From NCBI GenBank assembly GCA_036401755.1, contig DASWUD010000034.1:1-5652 (forward strand): DNA of 5,652 nucleotides. Direction: 5' to 3'. A model generated the notes under the pieces. The model was given only the letters and a program-made list of their open reading frames with translations, had not been told where the DNA came from and did not search any database. Position 1 is the first letter of the stretch; the number at the start of each line of letters is the position of its first letter. Below, one piece after another: positions 1 through 5,457 of this stretch. The position numbers were made by a program, and so were the translations under genes. The DNA comes from DASWUD01 sp036401755 (GTDB lineage Bacteria; Pseudomonadota; Gammaproteobacteria; Thiohalomonadales; Thiohalomonadaceae).

Positions 1-1527
1 AGTGAAGCCGCCCTCATCACCCGCGATCGCATGCGCGTCGATGTGCAGGCGGAGTTTTATGTGCGCGTGCAACCCACCGCGGAATCGATTGCCAACGCGG
101 CGCAGACCCTGGGCATGCGCACCATGGAACCCTTGGCCTTGAAGGAGTTGGTGGAAGGCAAGTTCGTCGATGCCCTGCGCGCGGTGGCCGCCGAGATGGC
201 GATGATTGAACTGCACGAACAGCGTGTCGATTTCGTGCAGAAGGTGCAGCAGGTGGTCTCGGAAGACCTGTTGAAGAATGGCCTGGAACTGGAGTCGGTG
301 TCGCTGACCGGACTCGACCAGACTGGCAAGGAGTATTTCAATCCGGACAATGCCTTCGATGCCGAGGGTCTCACCAAGTTGACCGAGGCCATCGAGGAGC
401 GGCGCAAGCGCCGCAACGAGATCGAGCAGGACGCCGAGGTGAGCATCGCTCGCAAGAACCTCGAGGCCGACAAGCAGAAACTGGAGGTCGGGCGCGAGCA
501 GGAGTATGCACGCATGGAGCAGGAGCGTGAAATCGCCATCCGTCGCGCCGCCCAGGAAGCCGAGATCGCACGTCAGCAGGCAGAGAAAAAACGCGAGGCC
601 GAGCAGGCTGAGATTTTTGCGGCCCAGCAGACCGAGCAGGCGCGCATCGCCTCCGAGCGCGCAGTGGAAGAAGAGCGCATCAAGAAGGAGCGCGAACTGC
701 GCGAACTCGATATCGCCAAGGCGCGTGCCCTCGAAACGGCTGACATCGAAAAGATCAAATCGGTCGAGCTGGCCCAGCAGGATCGCGCGGTGGCCGTCGC
801 CAACAAGTCCAAGGAACAATCCGAGGCCGAGGCCGAAGCCGCAGCCGCGCGAGCCAAGAAGGTGCAGGCCGACGAAGCGGTCATCACCGTCAAGGAGTCG
901 GAGGTGGCCGAACGTCAGAAGCGCATTGAATTGATCGAGGCCTCCAAGGAGGCCGAACGCCAGGCGATCAAACTGAAGGTCGCTGCCGAGGCAGAAAAGG
1001 CCGCCGCCGAAGACCACGCCGAGGCGGTGCGTATCGAAGCGCAGGGTCACTCCGATCGGGTACGGCTGGAGGCAGAGGGTCAGGCCGAAGCGGCCAAGCT
1101 GGCGGCGCTGGCGGCCGAGGAGCGCTACCGCGTCGATGCCGCCGGTAAGCGCGCCCTCAACGAGGCCGCCAACCTGCTCGCCGTCGAACAGATTACCCGC
1201 GAGATCCGCCTCGCCCTCATCGAACGGCTGCCACAGATCATCGCCGAGAGCGTCAAACCGATGGAGCAGATCGATGCCATCAAGATCTTCCAGATCGATG
1301 GGCTCAATGGTGGGACACAGAGTGGAGAGGGGAGTGGACCTTCCGGTGGCAATCTCGCCGATCAGGTGGTCAACAGTGCCCTGCGCTATCGTGCCCAGGC
1401 CCCGCTCGTCGAGAGCCTGCTCAACGAGGTCGGCCTGAAAGGCGACACCCTTGCCGGCCTGACCGCCCAATTTATGGGTGAGGGGGCTCCATCCGCTGAG
1501 GTGCTCAAGATGGGCGACAAGAAATAA
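1..1527 (+). CDS. Flotillin family protein (YqiK-like, SPFH domain), 5'-truncated by window edge
   Basis: Partial gene: the frame is open from base 1 (SEAALITRDR before the first internal Met at 31), so the true start, the N-terminal membrane anchor and the first part of the SPFH domain lie outside. About 508 residues are visible; E. coli YqiK is about 550. Flotillins are membrane-attached scaffold proteins that oligomerise in ordered lipid microdomains. Visible parts: the end of the SPFH/band-7 domain (nt 1-360, with ALITRDRMRVDV and AEFYVRV); a long Glu/Ala/Lys/Arg-rich coiled coil with EA-repeats (about nt 390-1140); the conserved C-terminal flotillin segment with ERLPQIIAESVKPMEQID (about 1220-1275); a Gly/Ser-rich linker (about 1300-1350); and a last helical piece. 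YqiK genes often follow an NfeD-like gene such as yqiJ, which cannot be seen here. The downstream gene is convergent, so this is the last gene of its transcript. The family call is firm; the physiological role is not known from sequence. Confidence 0.95.
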   Translation, partial: SEAALITRDRMRVDVQAEFYVRVQPTAESIANAAQTLGMRTMEPLALKELVEGKFVDALRAVAAEMAMIELHEQRVDFVQKVQQVVSEDLLKNGLELESVSLTGLDQTGKEYFNPDNAFDAEGLTKLTEAIEERRKRRNEIEQDAEVSIARKNLEADKQKLEVGREQEYARMEQEREIAIRRAAQEAEIARQQAEKKREAEQAEIFAAQQTEQARIASERAVEEERIKKERELRELDIAKARALETADIEKIKSVELAQQDRAVAVANKSKEQSEAEAEAAAARAKKVQADEAVITVKESEVAERQKRIELIEASKEAERQAIKLKVAAEAEKAAAEDHAEAVRIEAQGHSDRVRLEAEGQAEAAKLAALAAEERYRVDAAGKRALNEAANLLAVEQITREIRLALIERLPQIIAESVKPMEQIDAIKIFQIDGLNGGTQSGEGSGPSGGNLADQVVNSALRYRAQAPLVESLLNEVGLKGDTLAGLTAQFMGEGAPSAEVLKMGDKK

Positions 1528-1553
1528 CCGCCGCTTAACTCATCCCAAACAAG

Positions 1554-1581
1554 GCCGCCTCGCGATGAGGCGGCTTTTTTT
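1554..1581 (+). terminator. Intrinsic terminator of the flotillin gene
   Basis: An 8-bp perfect stem, GCCGCCTC (1554-1561) with GAGGCGGC (1567-1574), has a 5-nt loop and is followed directly by seven T (1575-1581). It begins 26 bases after the flotillin stop. On the minus strand the hairpin is followed by TTGTTT, so it may weakly terminate the convergent Rieske-GltS gene as well, whose stop is only 7 bases from the T-run. Confidence 0.93.
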
Positions 1582-1587
1582 GTGCTC

Positions 1588-3186
1588 TTAATCCCGCTCC
1601 GCTTTCATCCGTAAAATCCGCTCGGCCTCACAACTCAGCGGGATCAGATGGTCACGACTAAGCTGGCTAATCTGCGCCAGACCCATCGCGCGCAGGTAGA
1701 GCTCCAACACACGTGCCGTCGATTGGAAGAAGGTGCCGACCCGTTGCGCCCCGATCTCGATATCGATGCGCGCGGCGAGCTCGGGATTTTGCGTGGTGAC
1801 GCCGGTCGGGCAGTTATCGGTGTAGCAGGCGCGGTAGTATTCGCAGCCAAGGGCGAACAACGCCGCCGTGGCCAGCGCACAGATATCGGCACCAAGCGCG
1901 AGCGCCTTGGTAATGTCGGCGGGGGTGCGGATACCGCCGGTAGCCACCAGCGTCACCGGTCGCGCCGGATGATCTTGGTTGTAGCGGTCGATGAGTCGCC
2001 GTGCGCGCGGCAGTGCCATCACCAGCGGCATGCCGAAGTGGTCGCGGATCGCGGTAGGTGACGCACCGGTGCCACCACCGAAACCGTCGACGGTGATGAA
2101 ATCGGGTTGGAGGGTGAGGGCTGCCTCCGTATCCGCCTCGATATCGTTGGCGACAAACTTCACGCCAATCGGTTTGTCGGGATAACGCTCACGCAGGTCG
2201 AGGATACGCTGATGGAGTTGCGCCAGGTTGTCGATATCGGGAAAACGTGCCGGTGAAATGGCCGGCTCACCCGCTTTAATGCCGCGCACCTGTGCAATCG
2301 CTTCGGTCACCTTGGTGGCGGGCAGCTCACCCCCCAGGCCGGGCTTGGCCGACTGGCCGATCTTGATCTCGAAAGCGTCGGCTTGTTGTTGCGCCGCCTC
2401 GTTCCAGCCGAAATAGCCGGTCGCCATCTCCAGAATGTAGAGCCCTGCTTCTGCGCGTTCGATCGGCAGCATGCCGCCTTCCCCCGAGGCGATGAGCGTG
2501 CCGCCGAGACGGCTGCCACGCGCCAGGGCCTGTTTTGCCGCGGCTGACAGCGCACCGAATGACATATGCGAGACGTAGGCAGGCAGTGCCAGATGCAATG
2601 GCTTGCCGGCACCACGGCCGAGCACCGTTGCCACCGAGACCGGCTCATGGTCCAACTTCGGCAGGTGCGCCAGCTGTGCCGCCCTGAGATGAAAGTGGTC
2701 GAAGCCGACGAGGGGGGAGAGCGGTTCGGGCAACGCCCCCATCGCCTCGGTGATCGTCACCTTGCCCTTGGCGAGCTTGCGGATCTCCAGCTTGCCGCGG
2801 GCGTCATCCGCCAGGCGGCGCCAGCGCCCCTGATAGCCATCGAAGGTCGAAGCAGGCAGCGGCTCGACCGCAGCTGCATCGATCCACACCTCGCCCTGCT
2901 CCACCTTGACCGGGTAGGTGGCGACTCTATCGTTGGGATTGAACGGCGAGATTCCGCTCTTGAGATCAAAATTCCAGCCATGCAACGGACAGACGGCATC
3001 CTCTCCCTCCACTCTGCCTCGCGACAGCTGCCCTTCACGATGCGGACAGCGATCCTGTAGTGCATAGACTGCTCCCTTGTGGAGAAACAGGGCAATGGGT
3101 CTGCCATTGACCCACCATTCGCTGCCGTGATCCTCTTTGAGTGAGGTGACTTCACAAATCCGTTGCCACTCGGCCATGAGATACAT
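1588..3186 (-). CDS. Rieske [2Fe-2S] domain fused to FMN-binding glutamate synthase-like domain
   Basis: A 532-residue predicted cytoplasmic two-domain redox protein. Residues about 5-105 form a Rieske ferredoxin-like domain with both cluster motifs: C47-P-H49 and C66-P-L-H69-G-W. Residues about 150-500 match the FMN-binding domain of the glutamate synthase large subunit (COG0069 type): GEGGMLPIE at 235-243, KIGQSAKPGLGGELPATKVT at 275-294, the glycine-rich DGFGGGTGASPTA at 367-379, ATGGIRTPADI at 415-425, and C448-x5-C454-x4-C459 followed by PTGVTTQ, the spacing of the [3Fe-4S] ligands in glutamate synthase. The glutaminase domain and C-terminal beta-helix of full GltB (about 1500 residues) are absent, so it cannot use glutamine by the classical route. 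Established for the family: FMN and Fe-S electron transfer. Inferred: the Rieske domain feeds or drains electrons; the substrate is unknown. Start: ATG 3186 or ATG 3177 (M4), neither with a strong Shine-Dalgarno. It stands alone on its strand, with no gltD-like partner in the window. Confidence 0.93.
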   Translation of the reverse strand: MYLMAEWQRICEVTSLKEDHGSEWWVNGRPIALFLHKGAVYALQDRCPHREGQLSRGRVEGEDAVCPLHGWNFDLKSGISPFNPNDRVATYPVKVEQGEVWIDAAAVEPLPASTFDGYQGRWRRLADDARGKLEIRKLAKGKVTITEAMGALPEPLSPLVGFDHFHLRAAQLAHLPKLDHEPVSVATVLGRGAGKPLHLALPAYVSHMSFGALSAAAKQALARGSRLGGTLIASGEGGMLPIERAEAGLYILEMATGYFGWNEAAQQQADAFEIKIGQSAKPGLGGELPATKVTEAIAQVRGIKAGEPAISPARFPDIDNLAQLHQRILDLRERYPDKPIGVKFVANDIEADTEAALTLQPDFITVDGFGGGTGASPTAIRDHFGMPLVMALPRARRLIDRYNQDHPARPVTLVATGGIRTPADITKALALGADICALATAALFALGCEYYRACYTDNCPTGVTTQNPELAARIDIEIGAQRVGTFFQSTARVLELYLRAMGLAQISQLSRDHLIPLSCEAERILRMKAERD

Positions 3187-3441
3187 ACCGTCTAAAGGAC
3201 GCTGCTTAATTCTTGTCTCTCACAAGCCCTTTATCCAGCCAACCTGCACAGATTGTGGTGTCATTAGTGACCCGCAACCATTGCAGCAAACATGGGGTGT
3301 GGTTTTGAGAATATCGTCTATTTTTAATGGTGCTGAGGGCTGGCCGTAAACATCGACAACCCGGATCTGGCTGCATCATCACCGATACGACCAGCTCCTC
3401 TTCCACCCGCCGCGTGCACTCCCACGGCCCTTCATGACACT

Positions 3442-3446
3442 GGAGG
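3442..3446 (+). promoter_or_regulatory. Shine-Dalgarno that sets the SRPBCC start
   Basis: GGAGG lies 5 bases before ATG 3452. The in-frame ATG at 3434 has no such site and lies upstream of this element, so 3452 is the better start. Confidence 0.85.
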
Positions 3447-3451
3447 CGACC

Positions 3452-3928
3452 ATGACTACTCACACCACCATACACTGTTCTTTCTCCATTGAGCGTCACC
3501 TCTCTGCGCCACCGGCGCAGGTTTTCAACGCCTGGGCTACTCCCGAGCTCAAGAAACGCTGGTTCTGCGGTCCCGAGGAGTGGAGCAGCATCGGCTACCA
3601 ACTCGACTTCCGCGTCGGCGGCAACGAGCACCTGGTAAGCGGTCCAGCGCAGGGGCCGATGCATGTTTATGATGCCCACATCGAGGATATCGTGCCCAAC
3701 GAGCGCATCGTCTACAGCTACGACATGAGCCTTGACGATGAGAGGCGCGTCTCGGTCTCGCTCGCTACCATCGAACTGGAACCGGAGGGGGATGGTACCC
3801 GCCTTGTCTTTACCGAAGAAGATGTGTTTCTCGATGATGCCTATGAGGAGATGTCACGCGAGCAAGGTACCCGTCTTCTGCTGGATCAACTGGAGAACGA
3901 GCTGCGCCGCGAACGCCCCTTGGCGTAA
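3452..3928 (+). CDS. SRPBCC family protein (AHSA1 / polyketide cyclase-like)
   Basis: A 158-residue single-domain protein. The fold family (START/Bet v1-like, AHSA1 branch) forms a hydrophobic cavity for small ligands; most bacterial members have no known reaction. Family marks: an N-terminal beta strand SFSIERHLSAPPAQVF, the helix with WATPELKKRWFCGP, DFRVGGNEHLV, the central IVPNERIVYSYDM, and GTRLVFTEEDVF, with a C-terminal amphipathic helix LLLDQLENELRRE. There is no signal peptide or membrane segment. The start at 3452 is chosen for its GGAGG; a 6-residue longer form starting at 3434 is possible. It is followed 40 bases later by a YCII-domain gene on the same strand, a pairing common in bacteria, so both probably act in one process. 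The upstream intergenic region is shared with the divergent Rieske-GltS gene; I found no convincing promoter there. Confidence 0.9.
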   Translation: MTTHTTIHCSFSIERHLSAPPAQVFNAWATPELKKRWFCGPEEWSSIGYQLDFRVGGNEHLVSGPAQGPMHVYDAHIEDIVPNERIVYSYDMSLDDERRVSVSLATIELEPEGDGTRLVFTEEDVFLDDAYEEMSREQGTRLLLDQLENELRRERPLA

Positions 3929-3952
3929 ATACGAACGCTCTACCACTATGCC

Positions 3953-3959
3953 AGAGGAG
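3953..3959 (+). promoter_or_regulatory. Shine-Dalgarno of the YCII gene
   Basis: AGAGGAG lies 9 bases before ATG 3969 and supports that start over the later in-frame ATG at 3978. Confidence 0.8.
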
Positions 3960-3968
3960 TGATGACTC

Positions 3969-4421
3969 ATGCGCTTCATGATTCTGCTTAAAGCCAACCA
4001 GGAGACCGAGGCGGGGATATTACCCAGCACCGAACTGCTCACTGCAATGGGTCAATACAACGAGGAGTTGGCGCAGGCCGGTATCCTTGAGGCTGGTGAA
4101 GGGCTGCAGCCGACCGCCAAAGGTGCGCGTGTGCGCTTTTCTGCCAACAAGTGCACCGTGACTCACGGCCCGTTCCCTGATGCCGATCACGATATTGCCG
4201 GCTTTTGGATCTTCAACGTCGCGTCACTGGAGGAGGCGATCAAATGGGTAGAACGTTGTCCATTCCCCTTCGAAGGCAGTGGTGAGGCCGAGATCGAGAT
4301 TCGACAGATCTATGAAGCCAGCGATTTCGGTGCCGCCTACACGCCGGAATTGCGCGAAGCTGATGAGCGCATGCGCAAACACATCGGCCTGCAGACCGGA
4401 CCGTCGGGCATGAAGCACTAG
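3969..4421 (+). CDS. YciI / YCII-related (DGPF-domain) protein
   Basis: A 150-residue protein of the YCII-related family (ferredoxin-like alpha-beta fold, often dimeric). Typical features: the N-terminal strand MRFMILLKA; a helix with AMGQYNEELAQAGIL; EGLQP then GARVRFS; the signature loop, here T65-H66-G67-P68-F69; the strand IAGFWIF; the helix SLEEAIKWVERCPFPF; and EIEIRQIYEASDFG. The usual first residue of the DGPF signature is Asp; here it is His66. A C-terminal extension of about 30 charged residues (from PELREADERM) is usual in the longer members of this group. Function is not established; family members are often encoded beside ECF sigma factors or SRPBCC proteins. Here the partner is the SRPBCC gene, 40 bases upstream, likely the same operon. 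An intrinsic terminator follows 40 bases after the stop. Confidence 0.92.
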   Translation: MRFMILLKANQETEAGILPSTELLTAMGQYNEELAQAGILEAGEGLQPTAKGARVRFSANKCTVTHGPFPDADHDIAGFWIFNVASLEEAIKWVERCPFPFEGSGEAEIEIRQIYEASDFGAAYTPELREADERMRKHIGLQTGPSGMKH

Positions 4422-4461
4422 CTGGACATATCCAGTCCAGGTTTTACCGCCGACAAAAACA

Positions 4462-4490
4462 AAAGGGCGAGACCCATGGTCTCGCCCTTT
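4462..4490. terminator. Bidirectional intrinsic terminator between the YCII and csp genes
   Basis: A perfect 13-bp stem (AAAGGGCGAGACC at 4462-4474 with its complement at 4478-4490) has a 3-nt loop CAT. On the plus strand the stem ends in TTT and is followed by CTTCTTCTC. On the minus strand it ends in CTTT followed by TGTTTTTG. The A/T tracts on both sides and the convergent genes (stops at 4421 and 4520) indicate that it serves both. Confidence 0.92.
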
Positions 4491-4519
4491 CTTCTTCTCA
4501 CGCCGTGAAGCGCGATAAA

Positions 4520-4723
4520 TCAGAGCACTACGATATCAACCGCCTGCGGGCCTTTCTGACCCTGGGTGACGGTGAATGAGACGCGCTGGCCCTCCATGAG
4601 GGTTTTGAAGCCCGTGCCCTTGATGGCGCTGAAGTGTGCGAAGACGTCAGGACCCGACTCCTGCGCGATAAAGCCAAAGCCCTTGGCTTCGTTGAACCAT
4701 TTTACGGTACCGGTGGTAGACAT
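4520..4723 (-). CDS. Cold shock protein, CspA family
   Basis: A 67-residue single cold-shock domain (OB-fold) that binds single-stranded RNA and DNA as an RNA chaperone in the cytoplasm. The N-terminus GTVKWFNEAKGFGFI contains RNP1 (KGFGFI, residues 14-19); RNP2 is VFAHF (27-31); the C-terminus GPQAVDIVVL is typical. Length is normal for the family. Start: two in-frame ATG codons lie at 4729 and 4723. The Shine-Dalgarno AGGA (complement of 4731-4734) is 7 bases from ATG 4723 but only 1 base from ATG 4729, so the shorter form is preferred. The gene has its own promoter and a leader of about 140 nt, as in cold-inducible cspA genes, but nothing in the sequence proves that this copy is cold-induced rather than constitutive. 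Confidence 0.96.
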   Translation of the reverse strand: MSTTGTVKWFNEAKGFGFIAQESGPDVFAHFSAIKGTGFKTLMEGQRVSFTVTQGQKGPQAVDIVVL

Positions 4724-4730
4724 AGTCATA

Positions 4731-4734
4731 TCCT
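4731..4734 (-). promoter_or_regulatory. Shine-Dalgarno of the csp gene
   Basis: AGGA on the minus strand, 7 bases upstream of ATG 4723. It decides between the two adjacent in-frame start codons. Confidence 0.75.
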
Positions 4735-4865
4735 ATTTGTTCAAGAGTAATTGAAGCCTCATCGAGGCCATTTGGCTGGAAGTGGTGCTATTACTTATGA
4801 AAAACAGGACGAGGTACAACGGAGGGACTTCGAATGTGTGCATAAATATAGACATACTTACAGTC
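4735..4865 (-). promoter_or_regulatory. Long 5' leader of the csp mRNA
   Basis: If transcription starts about 7 bases after the -10 box (near 4864-4865), the leader is about 141 nt, clearly more AT-rich than the surrounding genes. It contains a small hairpin at 4756-4768 (GCCTC, loop GAT, GAGGC read on the minus strand) about 22 bases upstream of the Shine-Dalgarno. Long leaders of this size act as temperature-responsive structures in E. coli cspA. Here that role is inferred from length and position only; no convincing cold box is visible near +1. Confidence 0.5.
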
Positions 4866-4871
4866 GGCCAA

Positions 4872-4899
4872 AGTATATACACGTTTCCCTTGCCGTCAA
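4872..4899 (-). promoter_or_regulatory. Sigma-70-type promoter of the csp gene
   Basis: Read on the minus strand: -35 TTGACG (complement of 4894-4899, 5/6 match to consensus), a 16-bp spacer (4878-4893), and -10 TATACT (complement of 4872-4877, 5/6 match). The position fits the csp leader and no other gene. Confidence 0.7.
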
Positions 4900-4986
4900 C
4901 GAATATTTTTCATCGAGGCGGTTGCTGCCGAACGCTGTTTCACGGCGCAATGCCGCAGGCAATATTTCCGTTGATGCCTACCACGA

Positions 4987-5436
4987 TCATCTCCTTGATT
5001 TTGCAGACACGCTCGCCTCCCACTCTGCAATCGGGCCAGGCACGATCCGAAACAGCGGATGAGGTTTGGGCCGCATGATCTGATTCAGCTCATTGAGCTT
5101 CACCGGATCGCGGACGGTTAATTTTGCCTTGAGGTGAGCCCATTCGTATTCGAGCTGGCCGCGCGACACACAAAGTGGTTCGACCCTGGTATGCGCTACG
5201 ATTTTGCTGGCGTCGAAATGGTAACCTCGCCGTGTCGCTTCGTTGTACACCTCCTGCAGATAGCTGCTGATCGCATCGAGCGGTGCCGGCGCTTGGCGAA
5301 AGCGTAGCAGCTGTGGATGGTGGGTGTAGCCGCGGCTCTCGCCTTTGAGCACGGCCTGCGCCAGCAATGCCTCGCGCCACAGTGCGACGAGGCCGCGAGC
5401 GTCGAGGTAGCGGGGATGCAATGACCAGAGACGCAT
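4987..5436 (-). CDS. Pyrimidine dimer DNA glycosylase / endonuclease V-like protein
   Basis: A 149-residue protein resembling the Pyr_excise family, whose founder is T4 endonuclease V (a glycosylase and AP lyase acting on UV-induced cyclobutane pyrimidine dimers). The N-terminus MRLWSLHPRYLDARGLVAL leads into W20-R21-E22. Aligned without gaps to mature T4 endonuclease V as I recall it, this matches its Y-R-E, where the Glu is the catalytic Glu23, and Met1 falls on its catalytic N-terminal Thr. Later segments are GYTHHPQLLRF (36-46), RRGYHFDASKI (69-79), and VSRGQLEYEWAHLKAKL (90-106). There is no signal peptide. Start: ATG 5436 has GAGGAAGAG upstream, and the family begins at this point. The hemF stop is 21 bases upstream on the same strand, so co-transcription is likely. 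Enzyme activity is inferred from the family; some members are poorly characterised. I see no intrinsic terminator after its stop. Confidence 0.82.
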   Translation of the reverse strand: MRLWSLHPRYLDARGLVALWREALLAQAVLKGESRGYTHHPQLLRFRQAPAPLDAISSYLQEVYNEATRRGYHFDASKIVAHTRVEPLCVSRGQLEYEWAHLKAKLTVRDPVKLNELNQIMRPKPHPLFRIVPGPIAEWEASVSAKSRR

Positions 5437-5442
5437 GCGCAG

Positions 5443-5451
5443 CTCTTCCTC
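5443..5451 (-). promoter_or_regulatory. Shine-Dalgarno of the dimer glycosylase gene
   Basis: GAGGAAGAG on the minus strand lies in the 21-base gap after the hemF stop and places AGGAAG 8 bases before ATG 5436. It fixes the start and supports expression from the hemF transcript. Confidence 0.75.
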
Positions 5452-5457
5452 AACACC

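Noticed and set aside
573..893. Serine/alanine-rich open frame on the minus strand inside the flotillin gene
   Set aside because: It lies antisense to the clear flotillin coiled coil; its composition reflects the Glu/Ala codons of the other strand and it matches no family.
3327..3437. 36-residue plus-strand ORF ending just before the SRPBCC start
   Set aside because: No Shine-Dalgarno, no recognisable family and no evidence of coupling beyond position.
3206..3679. 157-residue open frame on the minus strand spanning the intergenic region and the SRPBCC gene
   Set aside because: It overlaps the well-supported SRPBCC gene antisense and has no recognisable domain or good ribosome site.
4422..4435. 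Small hairpin CTGGA-CATA-TCCAG directly after the YCII stop
   Set aside because: The stem is only 5 bp and no T-run follows closely; the strong terminator is at 4462-4490.
4760..4919. Two copies of CATCGAGGC (4760-4768 and 4911-4919)
   Set aside because: A 9-base direct repeat with unrelated flanks is expected by chance; one copy is part of the small leader hairpin.
4943..4955. GC hairpin downstream of the glycosylase gene as a possible terminator
   Set aside because: The stem is about 4 bp and no T-run follows on the minus strand, so it does not qualify as an intrinsic terminator.
4751..5062. 103-residue plus-strand ORF over the csp promoter and the glycosylase end
   Set aside because: It runs antisense to the csp promoter/leader and into the glycosylase gene, has no ribosome site and resembles no family.
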